In this document: positions 51,823-59,954 of the stretch, piece after piece | Layout: each line of letters opens with the position of its first letter | Position numbering within the stretch: position 1 is the stretch's first letter | Assembly (NCBI GenBank): GCA_052066835.1 | Contig: JBQHRJ010000010.1 | Reading direction: 5' to 3' (one strand) | Source of the DNA: UBA2821 sp902763335 | Lineage (GTDB): Bacteria; Bacillota; Clostridia; Lachnospirales; Lachnospiraceae | DNA length: 64,000 nt | Notes under the pieces: model-generated | The model's database searches: none | Told to the model about the DNA's origin: nothing | Seen by the model: the letters and a program-made list of their open reading frames with translations, nothing else | Position numbers and translations under genes: made by a program

Positions 51823-51853
51823 TTGACCACAACAAAGCATGATATGTTATAAT
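51823..51853 (+). promoter_or_regulatory. Predicted extended -10 promoter of the chemotaxis receptor
   Basis: TTGACC, a long 19-base spacer and TGTTATAAT, that is a TG-extended perfect -10. It lies just outside the right end of the IS3-derived element, about 120 bases before the receptor gene. Confidence 0.6.
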
Positions 51854-51972
51854 GGAAAGTGAAAATTACCGGGATACCGTTCTGCAGATACCGGTATTGG
51901 ATGATTTTCGGAATACATAAAGGGAACACTTATAAAAACAACAGAAAAAATGATTTTAGGAGGCAAAGGATT

Positions 51973-54063
51973 ATGAAATCAGTAAGGACAAAGCTTATAG
52001 CATCTATTTTGATCTGTTCTCTTTTTACATCGGTTCTGATCGGGGTGATTGCAATTTCAAATTCTGTGCGGACAGCCGGAAAAGATGCAATGACCATGAT
52101 GCAGCTTACCGGGCAGAAGAAGACCGAAGAGATCAATTCTACGATTCAGAAGATTGAGCAGTCGGTGGATACGCTCAGTGAAGTCGCAATGAGTAATTTT
52201 GACTATGATTCGTTCCGGCAGAGCAAGGATTATGCGGATACATACACCGAGACGGTACAGCAGGCGGTGCTTGATTTTGCAAACCATACAAATGGGGCAG
52301 TGACGGTATATCTGCGGTATAACCCGAATTACTCCAATCCGACATCCGGTGTCTTTGCACAGCGCCAGTCAGTTGACAGTGAACTGCAGTGCCTGACACC
52401 GACGGATTTTTCCATGTATGATGAAAGCGATGTGGAGCATGTCGGCTGGTATTATCTTCCGGTACAGGCAAAGGAAGCTATCTGGATGTCACCGTACATG
52501 AATGAAAATATCAATATTTACATGATCTCATACGTTGTGCCATTGTTTGCAGAAGATGGAACATCAATCGGTATTGTTGGTATGGATATCGATTTTTCAC
52601 AGATTACCGATCTGGTTGACGAGACAAAAGTATACCAGAGTGGATATGCATTTTTGACGGATGCATCGGCAGCAGTCATGTACCACAAAAATGCAGATGA
52701 GGGCACAAAGCTTTCCAATCTGGATTCCTCGCTTTCTAAGAGTGCAGATTTTATCGGAGATGACGGTAATCAGGGAAAGACGATGGATTATTCCTATAAA
52801 AATGTAAACAAGAAATTTGCATTTTACAATTTGGACAATGGTATGAAGCTTGTCCTTACCGCTCCGGTATCTGAGATTTATGCAGAGGCATACGGGCTGG
52901 CAAAACTGATCATTATCGCCATGATCGTTGCATTTGTCCTGTCTGCTGTGATTGGCGTAATCATCGGTACCGGTATGACCAGACCGATCCGCCAGTTGAC
53001 CGCTGTGATCGACCAGACAGCGGAACTGGATTTCCGCTCGACCAAAGAGGGAGGCAAATTGCGGAAACAGAAGGATGAGATCGGAAACATGGCAACAAAG
53101 ATCCACATTATGCGAAAGAAGCTCCGGGAGATGATGGGAGACCTGCAGCAGACACAGCAGGTACTTGAGGGCAACGCGGAGGATTTGAATCATCTGATGA
53201 AGCAGAACAGTGCGTATGCAGAAGATAACTCCGCTGCAACGCAGGAACTGGCAGCCGGGATGGAAGAGACCAGTGCAAATGCGGCGCACATTGTGGAAAA
53301 CGTTGGAATTATGAGAGAAAGTTCCGACAATATCCAGCGGCTTGCAGAGGATGGAGAGAAAAATTCCGGACAGATCCAGGAGCGTGCCGGAGAGATGGAG
53401 CGGATCAGTACGGAGTCCCGCCACAAGACAGACCAGATGTATGCGGTCATGAAACAGAAGACGGATGCCGCTGTGGAGCAGGCGAAATCCGTACAGAAGA
53501 TCAATGCGCTGACAGACAACATCAAACAGATTTCTTCCCAGACAAACCTTCTGGCATTAAATGCCAATATTGAGGCAGCCAGGGCTGGCGAAGCGGGCAG
53601 GGGATTTGCGGTTGTTGCTTCCGAAATCGGAGATCTGGCAACGCAGACACTGGATACCGTTTCCACAATTGACGAGATTGTAGGAGAGGTCAACAGTTCG
53701 GTTTCCAATATGACCGAATGCCTCACAACGATTATGGAATTTCTGGAACAGACCGTTCTTGGGGATTATGAGCATTTCGCACAGGTGGGGGAGCAGTATC
53801 ATGCCGATGCGGACACATTCCAGCAGATCATGCAGCAGACAAAAGAAGCAGTGGATGCATTAGAGCAGCAAATTGGAGAGATCTCTTCTACCGTATCAGA
53901 GATCAACTCCATGGTGGAACAGTCCACAGACGGAATCAGCGGCATTGCCGAGAAATCTGGCAGTACGCAGAACCTTGTAACCGAGGGTTACGACAAGCTG
54001 CAGGAGTGCACACAGTCCGTCAATGTGATCCGGGATTTTGTCGCGCAGTTTCATTTGGATTGA
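51973..54063 (+). CDS. Methyl-accepting chemotaxis protein
   Basis: 696 residues from ATG 51973 (AGGAGG nine bases upstream; the frame is open earlier). N-terminal helix about 5-27, then an extracellular dCACHE-like sensor (about 35-300, with YNPNYSNPTSGVF and GTSIGIVGMDIDF), a second helix (about 305-330), HAMP and a long coiled-coil signalling domain. The hairpin tip reads NLLALNANIEAARAGEAGRGFAVVASEIGDLATQT. The ligand is unknown; dCACHE receptors often bind amino acids. Base composition is visibly higher in GC than the neighbours (33 of 60 in 53221-53280), suggesting transfer. Confidence 0.93.
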   Translation: MKSVRTKLIASILICSLFTSVLIGVIAISNSVRTAGKDAMTMMQLTGQKKTEEINSTIQKIEQSVDTLSEVAMSNFDYDSFRQSKDYADTYTETVQQAVLDFANHTNGAVTVYLRYNPNYSNPTSGVFAQRQSVDSELQCLTPTDFSMYDESDVEHVGWYYLPVQAKEAIWMSPYMNENINIYMISYVVPLFAEDGTSIGIVGMDIDFSQITDLVDETKVYQSGYAFLTDASAAVMYHKNADEGTKLSNLDSSLSKSADFIGDDGNQGKTMDYSYKNVNKKFAFYNLDNGMKLVLTAPVSEIYAEAYGLAKLIIIAMIVAFVLSAVIGVIIGTGMTRPIRQLTAVIDQTAELDFRSTKEGGKLRKQKDEIGNMATKIHIMRKKLREMMGDLQQTQQVLEGNAEDLNHLMKQNSAYAEDNSAATQELAAGMEETSANAAHIVENVGIMRESSDNIQRLAEDGEKNSGQIQERAGEMERISTESRHKTDQMYAVMKQKTDAAVEQAKSVQKINALTDNIKQISSQTNLLALNANIEAARAGEAGRGFAVVASEIGDLATQTLDTVSTIDEIVGEVNSSVSNMTECLTTIMEFLEQTVLGDYEHFAQVGEQYHADADTFQQIMQQTKEAVDALEQQIGEISSTVSEINSMVEQSTDGISGIAEKSGSTQNLVTEGYDKLQECTQSVNVIRDFVAQFHLD

Positions 54064-54165
54064 TAATTGTCCGAAGATAAGTTAAGACGTGGTTAGCATA
54101 GACTAACATGAAATTCTTTAAATATAGGAAAAGGAAATTTTACATCGGAAACGAGGAAAATTATA

Positions 54166-55014
54166 ATGAAGAAAACATTAAAACCGGAAACCACAAAACC
54201 ACAATATGTTGTGACAACAGACATTACTTATGCGCAGGTTGATTCCTGGTTCGGTCATTGCCGGAGAGATCTCAAACTGGATCTCATCTATCCGGAGGAT
54301 GGGGAAGGAAAGACATATCCATGTATTGTATGGATTTGCGGTGGCGCATGGCAGCGCATGGACAAAGCAGCGCATCTGGCATATCTGGGCACACTGGCAC
54401 AGGAAGGGTTTGTTGTTGCCAGCGTAGAGTACCGGACATCCAACGAGGGAACACATCCGATGCAGCTGTGTGATATCAAGGCAGCAATCCGATATCTTCG
54501 TGCATATGCAAAAAGATATCGGATTAACAGTGAAAAATTTGGCGTGATGGGAGAATCTGCAGGAGGATATCTGACATGTATGGCAGCACTGAATCGGGAT
54601 AAAAAACTGGATACAGGTGAGTATCTGGAGTATTCCAGTCAGGTACAGGCGGCCTGTCCGTGGTATCCGCCGACCGATGCGTCCCATTTTCCATATGATG
54701 ATGTGGAAAAGGCAGCCATGTCTTCAGAGTCGCTGCTGATGGGATTTAATGTTATGACACATCCGCAGGAAGCTTATGAGAATTCCCCGGTTTCCAAAGT
54801 GACACCGGATGCACCACCATTCCTGCTGATTCATGGAACCAAAGACAGTACCGTGCCTTTTTCGCAGAGTGAGGAATTGTATGATGCGTTAGAAGCAGCC
54901 GGCTGTGATGTGACATTGCTTGCGCTTGATGGTGCAGAGCATGCGGACCTGATGTTTTTCCAGGATGAAGTATGGCAGCAGATCATTGCATTTTTCAAGA
55001 GGACATTACAATAA
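54166..55014 (+). CDS. Alpha/beta hydrolase, carboxylesterase-like
   Basis: 282 residues of the esterase/lipase type. The oxyanion region is WICGGAWQRMDK, the nucleophile Ser is in GVMGESAGGYLTCMAAL, the acid Asp in LIHGTKDSTVPF and the His in LDGAEHADLMF. There is no signal peptide, so it is cytoplasmic. Substrates may be acetylated or feruloylated oligosaccharides, by family resemblance only. It shares the raised GC of the preceding receptor gene. GAGGAAA precedes the ATG. Confidence 0.88.
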   Translation: MKKTLKPETTKPQYVVTTDITYAQVDSWFGHCRRDLKLDLIYPEDGEGKTYPCIVWICGGAWQRMDKAAHLAYLGTLAQEGFVVASVEYRTSNEGTHPMQLCDIKAAIRYLRAYAKRYRINSEKFGVMGESAGGYLTCMAALNRDKKLDTGEYLEYSSQVQAACPWYPPTDASHFPYDDVEKAAMSSESLLMGFNVMTHPQEAYENSPVSKVTPDAPPFLLIHGTKDSTVPFSQSEELYDALEAAGCDVTLLALDGAEHADLMFFQDEVWQQIIAFFKRTLQ

Positions 55015-55225
55015 GTGACCTGGTATCCGGATAAGGAAAGGTTCAAAGATTAATTGATATGAAAAAACAGCAGATAACATTCATATAAGAGGTGGCAGAT
55101 TATGTGGTCAGGGAACTGGGGTATACCGAAATAAGTCCATCGGATGAAACATACCAGACAGAATATTCCAATATGCGCGCATCGTTTCTGTTGCAATATC
55201 GTCCGGAACTGCTTGGAGATCTCAC
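55015..55225 (+). other. Unassigned remnant DNA
   Basis: An open stretch reads EISPSDETYQTEYSNMRASFLLQYRPELLGDL in one frame (about 55125-55220), which looks like a piece of a real protein, but I cannot place it. No start with a ribosome binding site and no conserved motif are seen. Confidence 0.3.
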
Positions 55226-55522
55226 GGAGCCCCAAAGACCACAACACATTCCAATGACAAGTACAGGCGGGTAATCTATAGATGTAATAAGAAGTATGGG
55301 AAAGGCTGTAAATGCAAAACACCACATATCACCGAGGATGAAATCAAGGAAATGTTCATCAAGGCAGCAAATGAACTGTTTTCTGAAAAGGATGAAATCA
55401 TAGAAAACACAAAGACAATGATAGAAGAAAAAATTCAGAAATTTGATTATAAAAGGTCAGATTCGTCAGTAACCATCGGGCTTGACGGGTTTGACTTTTT
55501 ATATTGCAGAAATATGACATAA
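55226..55522 (+). pseudogene. Large serine recombinase fragment (zinc-ribbon region)
   Basis: The translation GAPKTTTHSNDKYRRVIYRCNKKYGKGCKCKTPHITEDEIKEMFIKA matches the recombinase zinc beta-ribbon domain and the beginning of the coiled coil of large serine recombinases. There is no catalytic N-terminal domain, so it is a relic of an integrative or transposable element. Confidence 0.75.
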
Positions 55523-55600
55523 AATGGATATGCGAATCTGCCGATATAAAGTATAATAGGTGTGTTGAGTTTAACAAATCGGAAGTTGTGGAGGTATAGT

Positions 55601-55966
55601 ATGGAATTCATAAGTAAAGAGAAGATAGTTGAATTATCAAATCCAGGAGTTGTTTCAAGACAACTATTAAATCCTGAAAATTCATCAAGTGAAAGGGTGA
55701 CAATTACAGAGGTTCATCTTGAAATAGGTGCTTGCCAACCAAGACATACACATGATGCGTCAGAACAAATTTGGTATGCAACAAAAGGAACGGGTAAACT
55801 ATTACTTGCAGATGAACAAGAAAAAGTGTTTACTGCTGGGGATGTTGTAAGATTTGCAGATAAGGATGTTCATGGTTTATTGAATGATGGTAATGAGGAA
55901 TTTGTGTATGTATCAGTGACTGCACCACCAATAAACTTTGGATATGCATATAAGAATAAAAAATAG
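55601..55966 (+). CDS. Cupin-domain protein
   Basis: 121 residues from ATG 55601 (GGAGG upstream). It is a single small cupin barrel: HTHDASEQIWYATKGTGKLLLADE gives the first metal motif (His-x-His...Glu) and FADKDVHGLLNDGNEEFVYVSV the second (His). The substrate is unknown. Confidence 0.85.
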   Translation: MEFISKEKIVELSNPGVVSRQLLNPENSSSERVTITEVHLEIGACQPRHTHDASEQIWYATKGTGKLLLADEQEKVFTAGDVVRFADKDVHGLLNDGNEEFVYVSVTAPPINFGYAYKNKK

Positions 55967-56024
55967 ACAAATTCCAGTTTGCCGAACTGACAAAATACAG
56001 AAAACAGAATAAGAATAATCAACA

Positions 56025-56063
56025 GGCAGGTGGTCTTATAACGAGACTGCCTGCCTTCTTTTA
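56025..56063 (+). terminator. Intrinsic terminator after the cupin gene
   Basis: GGCAGGTGGTCT pairs fully (two G-T) with AGACTGCCTGCC around a seven-base loop, followed by TTCTTTTA. Confidence 0.8.
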
Positions 56064-56366
56064 TGTCTGCAAGTGCCATTTCTCAAGGGGTGTTCAAATG
56101 AACCCCCTTTTGAACCCCCCAAGGATAATTATAGTTAAATTGTATCAAGTTCAGTGTTCCAACGAATCAGTGTAAATATGGATACTATCCTGACAGAACC
56201 GGATGCACAGTACAAATTATGAAGTAATAAAATTAATAAATGCTAATTTATTTGATCTGTATTTTACTTTTTGTTTTTTTCATCTTTGTATAAAAGTTGA
56301 TTATTTCGTTGGATTTACACTGTGTAATTTGTTTGTTTGATTTAATATTGTAAAAAATATTATAGA
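56064..56366. other. Non-coding relic DNA with a GC-rich hairpin
   Basis: The stretch 56080-56122 carries AAGGGGTGTTCA facing TGAACCCCCTT (one bulged base), then a second TTGAACCCCCC. This is conspicuous in otherwise AT-rich DNA and may be the trace of a mobile-element end. No gene is seen. Confidence 0.3.
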
Positions 56367-56475
56367 CTAATAATATTGAAAAATATAGAAAACAAAAGGA
56401 AAATGTTGAAATATAAAATTTATAAAACAAAGATATACAAATGATGTTGAAATATTTAAAGAACAATGATAAAAT
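56367..56475 (+). promoter_or_regulatory. Promoter with repeated upstream motif for the winged-helix-like gene
   Basis: TTGAAA (56447-56452), 17 bases, TAAAAT (56470-56475) with a TG extension. The motif ATGTTGAAATAT occurs at 56403 and again at 56444, overlapping the -35, and a weaker ATATTGAAAAATAT lies near 56372. The copies may be operator sites. Confidence 0.55.
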
Positions 56476-56505
56476 AAACGAAATAAGTAAAGAAAGGAAA
56501 ACGAA

Positions 56506-56958
56506 ATGAACAAAAGCACAATAGTAAAAGAACAAATAATGGAAATTTTAAGCGATAAACAGGAACACAAAGCATCCGAGATTAAAGAAATGATACGAAA
56601 TAAATATCAGGATTTAGATATTACAGAAGGTGTATTTTCGAATAGTTTTCGAACTCTTACTTTAGCGGGAAAATGTATGAATAAGGAAAGAGGCGTATAT
56701 GTAATAAATTGCGGGAAAAATAAAGAGAAAAATAAAACAGAAGAATATTATAATGATTATAATTGTCATGAAGGAAAAAAATCAAAGGAATATATCAAGA
56801 TTCAGATGGGCGTATCAGACATGTTAGCGAAAATGCGTGAGGAATTTAGAAATTTAGTAAAAGATATAAATATATTAGATGCAGATGACGAAGTAGTATC
56901 TTATATTTTAAAAGTGCGTCATGTATTAGAAGAACTTGAAAAGGGAATAAAAAATTAA
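56506..56958 (+). CDS. Hypothetical protein with winged-helix-like N-terminus
   Basis: 150 residues. The first 70 (KEQIMEILSDKQEHKASEIKEMIRNKYQDLDITEGVFSNSFRTLTLAGKCMNKERGVYVI) have the length and pattern of a winged-helix domain. The rest is charged and helical, ending in a probable coiled coil (VVSYILKVRHVLEELEKG). No known family. The DNA is very AT-rich. GAAAGG precedes the ATG. The repeated motif in its promoter suggests self-regulation. Confidence 0.6.
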   Translation: MNKSTIVKEQIMEILSDKQEHKASEIKEMIRNKYQDLDITEGVFSNSFRTLTLAGKCMNKERGVYVINCGKNKEKNKTEEYYNDYNCHEGKKSKEYIKIQMGVSDMLAKMREEFRNLVKDINILDADDEVVSYILKVRHVLEELEKGIKN

Positions 56959-57083
56959 TTGAAAATACCCAACCATACAGCTATGATGGGGAGAATAACG
57001 AAATTGTAAATGGTGAGGATTCTAAAAAAAGCTTTCTAAATATTATGTGCATACAAAACATTGAAATTATTTTTATAGATTAT

Positions 57084-57197
57084 TTATAGGTAATTGCGAA
57101 ACTCGCTTAGCTCGTTCGCAATTATGATTGAAAACAAAGAAAAATTAGTGCTAAGCACCAATTCAATGATGAAAAGTGAATAACTGTAAGTTTTAGG
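57084..57197 (+). repeat. 114-nt structured repeat, copy A
   Basis: Aligns without gaps to 63887-64000. It has two hairpins: ATTGCGAA...TTCGCAAT near the 5' end and AATTAGTGC-TAA-GCACCAATT in the middle. It ends TTTTAGG, resembling its own start TTATAGG. It lies in a gene-free stretch (56959-57238) between the hypothetical gene and a transposase remnant; nothing else is seen there. Confidence 0.8.
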
Positions 57198-57238
57198 CAT
57201 ACTTTAATAAGCCTTTGACACTATTGAACTGTTAAGTA

Positions 57239-57547
57239 CTAGGCTATGAAAGATTTTAAGCTTCTGATATGTTGCCGCTGGTTGATTTTATCGGCTACCA
57301 CTACGGTTAATAGCTGCGATATACCTGCAAGAAGTAAATCGGCATGTAATGTTTTTTCGTTTGTTGTTTTACGATTCGCGACACAGAAACTGTCCTTGAA
57401 GTGATTGATTGATTTTTCAACATTTACACGTATCTTGTAGGTATCTTCCCATTCCTGTGAACCACGTTCTACACTACACCGGGATAGGCACGGAGATTTT
57501 TCTCCGGGTAAATGTAAATCATTTGTCCACAGGAAGAAGTAGTACAT
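57239..57547 (-). pseudogene. Transposase C-terminal fragment (IS1182-like)
   Basis: The minus-strand translation EDTYKIRVNVEKSINHFKDSFCVANRKTTNEKTLHADLLLAGISQLLTVVVADK matches the C-terminal end of IS1182-type DDE transposases. The catalytic core is missing and the first 40 residues of the frame are not convincing. Confidence 0.7.
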
Positions 57548-57661
57548 GGATTATCACAATGACAAACACGTCGCTTTGTATAAAAGATGTGTTACTTGTT
57601 AAGTTGGTTGAACCGCCGTGTACCGAACGGGTATAACACAATCCGATATATTCAAAAAGAC

Positions 57662-57689
57662 TTGACTTATATTTAATATGTGATAGAAT
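57662..57689 (+). promoter_or_regulatory. Predicted promoter of the PDDEXK gene
   Basis: TTGACT, 16 bases, TAGAAT with TG extension, about 60 bases before the start codon. Confidence 0.55.
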
Positions 57690-57747
57690 AACTTTAAGAT
57701 GTCAGGTGATATTGTATAGCATAAAAATATTAATACGAGGGAGAAGA

Positions 57748-58794
57748 ATGAAGAATAACAGATTGAAAGATTTTTTTCCGGTTATAAGGGAAAGAGAAGA
57801 GATACGGCGGGAGATAGGAGAGAATCAGAGGTTACGCGAAAAATTTGACGAGTGGAATCGTGAACAGCAGGAAATGTTTCTTGATTTTTGCAGTGGCGTT
57901 AAGGGAGTGAAAATGCTGTATGATTCATTTTTTAAGGAGATAATGAATCCGGAATATACACCGGAGCGTCTCAACGAACTATTGTCGCTACTGATTGGCG
58001 AGAAAGTGACAATTAGAGAGGTGCTTCCAAATGACTCAGTGAGGATAGCGGATGAGAGTTCGCTTGTCATACTTGACATAGTAGTTGAGTTAAATGACGG
58101 TTCCATAGCAAATGTTGAGGTGCAGAAACTTGGATACAAATTTCCGGGAGAGCGTGCGGCGTGCTATTCGGCAGATTTGTTGCTTAGACAGTATAGACGT
58201 GTAAAGAATGTATCAGGTAAAGTATTTAGCTACAGGAATATAAAGACTGTGTATACAATTGTACTGTATGAGAAAAGTCCGGAGATATTTAAGAAACATT
58301 CAGAAAGATACATATATGAATTTCGACAGAGAACAGACATCGACATGGATATAAATCTGCTGCAGAGATATGTATTCGTGTCACTTGACATATTCATTAA
58401 TATGTTGCACAATAGGGGCATAACCAGTAAACTTGAAGCATGGCTTACATTTCTGGCATCCGATGTACCGGAAGATATTATTATGCTTATGCAAACATAT
58501 CCGGAATTTAAAGTGCTATATGAAGATGTATATGCCATATGTATGAACACGGAAAAGGTGATGAATATGTTTTCAAAGGAATTGGCACAGCTTGATAAGA
58601 ATACAGTGCAGTATATGATAGATGAGATGCAGGATGAAATAGATGGAATGCATCAGCAACTTGAGGAAAAGAATAGGGAGATTACGAAGGTAATCAGTGA
58701 AAAGGACAGGGAGATTATGAATGTGATAAATGAAAAAGACAGGGAGATTGCTATGTTGAAGGAGAAACTGAAAAACCAAGGCACTCACATATAG
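57748..58794 (+). CDS. PDDEXK_2/Rpn-family protein with C-terminal coiled repeat
   Basis: 348 residues from ATG 57748 (GAGGGAGA upstream). The nuclease-fold region is about 55-175: LVILDIVVELNDGSIANVEVQKLGYKFPGERAACYSADLLLRQY gives the Asp...Glu-x-Gln motif of PDDEXK_2. The C-terminus is a charged periodic coiled segment (EKNREITKVISEKDREIMNVINEKDREIAML). It is only distantly related to the array at 31-34 kb. An in-frame ATG at 58567, six bases after AAAAGGTG, could again start a short C-terminal product (75 residues). Confidence 0.8.
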   Translation: MKNNRLKDFFPVIREREEIRREIGENQRLREKFDEWNREQQEMFLDFCSGVKGVKMLYDSFFKEIMNPEYTPERLNELLSLLIGEKVTIREVLPNDSVRIADESSLVILDIVVELNDGSIANVEVQKLGYKFPGERAACYSADLLLRQYRRVKNVSGKVFSYRNIKTVYTIVLYEKSPEIFKKHSERYIYEFRQRTDIDMDINLLQRYVFVSLDIFINMLHNRGITSKLEAWLTFLASDVPEDIIMLMQTYPEFKVLYEDVYAICMNTEKVMNMFSKELAQLDKNTVQYMIDEMQDEIDGMHQQLEEKNREITKVISEKDREIMNVINEKDREIAMLKEKLKNQGTHI

Positions 58795-58804
58795 TATAAA
58801 AGAA

Positions 58805-58844
58805 AATTGGAGGATGGCTAATCAACTAATAATTAGTCATCCTC
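58805..58844 (-). terminator. Terminator, mainly for the minus-strand gene
   Basis: GAGGATGGCTAAT (58810-58822) pairs fully with ATTAGTCATCCTC (58832-58844), one G-T. A T-rich run follows only on the minus strand; on the plus strand it could still end the PDDEXK transcript. Confidence 0.6.
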
Positions 58845-58865
58845 TACCGGATTATCCATCAAATT

Positions 58866-59457
58866 TTATTTGTTATAATAATAGGCTTTATTGTAGTGAA
58901 AATTCAAATCTGATTCTTTGCAATATATCTCAAAATCCTTTATTTTTCCGTCTTTTACATAATTTTCATAACAATCATACAGAGATTTATAATAATATAA
59001 TTCATGAATTAAATGTTCGCTTACATTTTTTTCTTTCATTATACGTTCACAGCTTTTAAATGCGTTATCCTGCGCTGATTTTTCTATAATACATCCATCC
59101 GGAAAATGATGTGCTCCCCATGCTAAAATGTCTAAATATGAATCAAATAGCAAATCAATAGTTTTATCTTAATTCAGGCATACATTTGTTTTCGCAGCGG
59201 TTGGTCAGCCATGGTCTGATAAATTGCTTCAGGGCAAATGGAATGTCACCATTTCCCCTGTGAGATAAACCGGTCCAGATTTCCTGTTCGCAATATTCTG
59301 TTAGAAATTGAAACATAATAGAATCAATGCTTTTAAAATCACTGTTTTGCAATAATTGTACTGTATGTTCAATTAACTTATTTGCCTGCTTCTTAATACC
59401 TTTTTGATATACGGTTATATAATTGTTTAATTCGTGTGTAAAATCCGGATATAACAT
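58866..59457 (-). pseudogene. Hypothetical protein gene broken by a frameshift
   Basis: Two adjacent minus-strand frames, MLYPDFTHELNNYITVY...ENKCMPELR (59457-59164) and LLFDSYLDILAWGAHHFPDGCIIEK... (59153-58866), read as one protein of about 195 residues once a one-base shift near 59165 is allowed. The second part has no own ribosome binding site and only a TTG start. A related pattern (…SYMDIL..GAHHYPEGCII…) is familiar from uncharacterised Lachnospiraceae proteins. Function unknown. It probably forms an operon with the XRE gene 17 bases upstream. Confidence 0.55.
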
Positions 59458-59474
59458 TATTTTATCATCCTTGT

Positions 59475-59693
59475 TTAAAGACTCTGATCATCTTCTGATG
59501 GGACATATTCAGCTATTTCATCGAGTCTGCAGTTAAGTATACGGCATAAATCATTTAACGTAGTAGTATTCATAGGCTTGTTTTTGCGCAATTTATCAAT
59601 GATTGCACTTGAGATGTGATGTCTGTTGATTAGTGAATAAGTTGTTTCATCTGAGTTTTTAAGAGTATTCCAAAAAGGGGTATAAATAATCAT
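59475..59693 (-). CDS. XRE-family (Cro/C1) transcriptional regulator
   Basis: 72 residues, essentially one helix-turn-helix domain: TTYSLINRHHISSAIIDKLRKNKPMNTTTLNDLCRILNCRLDEIAEYVP. GGAGGTCAA lies upstream of the ATG on the minus strand. It precedes the frameshifted gene and faces, divergently, a promoter that contains a strong inverted repeat (59782-59803), a plausible operator. Confidence 0.8.
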   Translation of the reverse strand: MIIYTPFWNTLKNSDETTYSLINRHHISSAIIDKLRKNKPMNTTTLNDLCRILNCRLDEIAEYVPSEDDQSL

Positions 59694-59776
59694 AATTTGA
59701 CCTCCGTGTTTGATGTATGTACAGTTTTAAGTGTTTTGTTTTTTGTGTATGTATATGGTACGGGGGAGTTTTTTGC

Positions 59777-59805
59777 TTGACTATAGTCAGAAAGATGACT
59801 ATAAT
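59777..59805 (+). promoter_or_regulatory. Promoter with embedded inverted-repeat operator
   Basis: TTGACT, 17 bases, TATAAT. The spacer is filled by TATAGTCA (59782-59789), six bases, TGACTATA (59796-59803), a perfect inverted repeat touching both boxes. It drives the BspA-like gene and is likely controlled by a dimeric repressor, perhaps the divergent XRE protein. Confidence 0.7.
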
Positions 59806-59954
59806 ATAATTTGTATAATCGTTACACTGACAAAATATATAAATACGGTGAAAGTGGGGAGGTGAAAATGCGGTAATTTCAAGACAACAAGTGTAACAAT
59901 AATTTAACAGAAGAGCAGAAGAATATATTGCTTTTGCGGAAGGGAAGGAACGAT

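Noticed and set aside
51854..51972. Cyclic-di-GMP riboswitch before the chemotaxis receptor
   Set aside because: Such receptors often have one, but none of the conserved aptamer segments is visible; only a short inverted ATACCG motif occurs.
57409..57636. Plus-strand frame of 75 residues
   Set aside because: It is antisense to the clearly recognisable transposase fragment and resembles no protein.
58814..59059. Plus-strand frame of 81 residues
   Set aside because: It begins in the terminator stem and overlaps the minus-strand hypothetical gene, whose composition is more protein-like.
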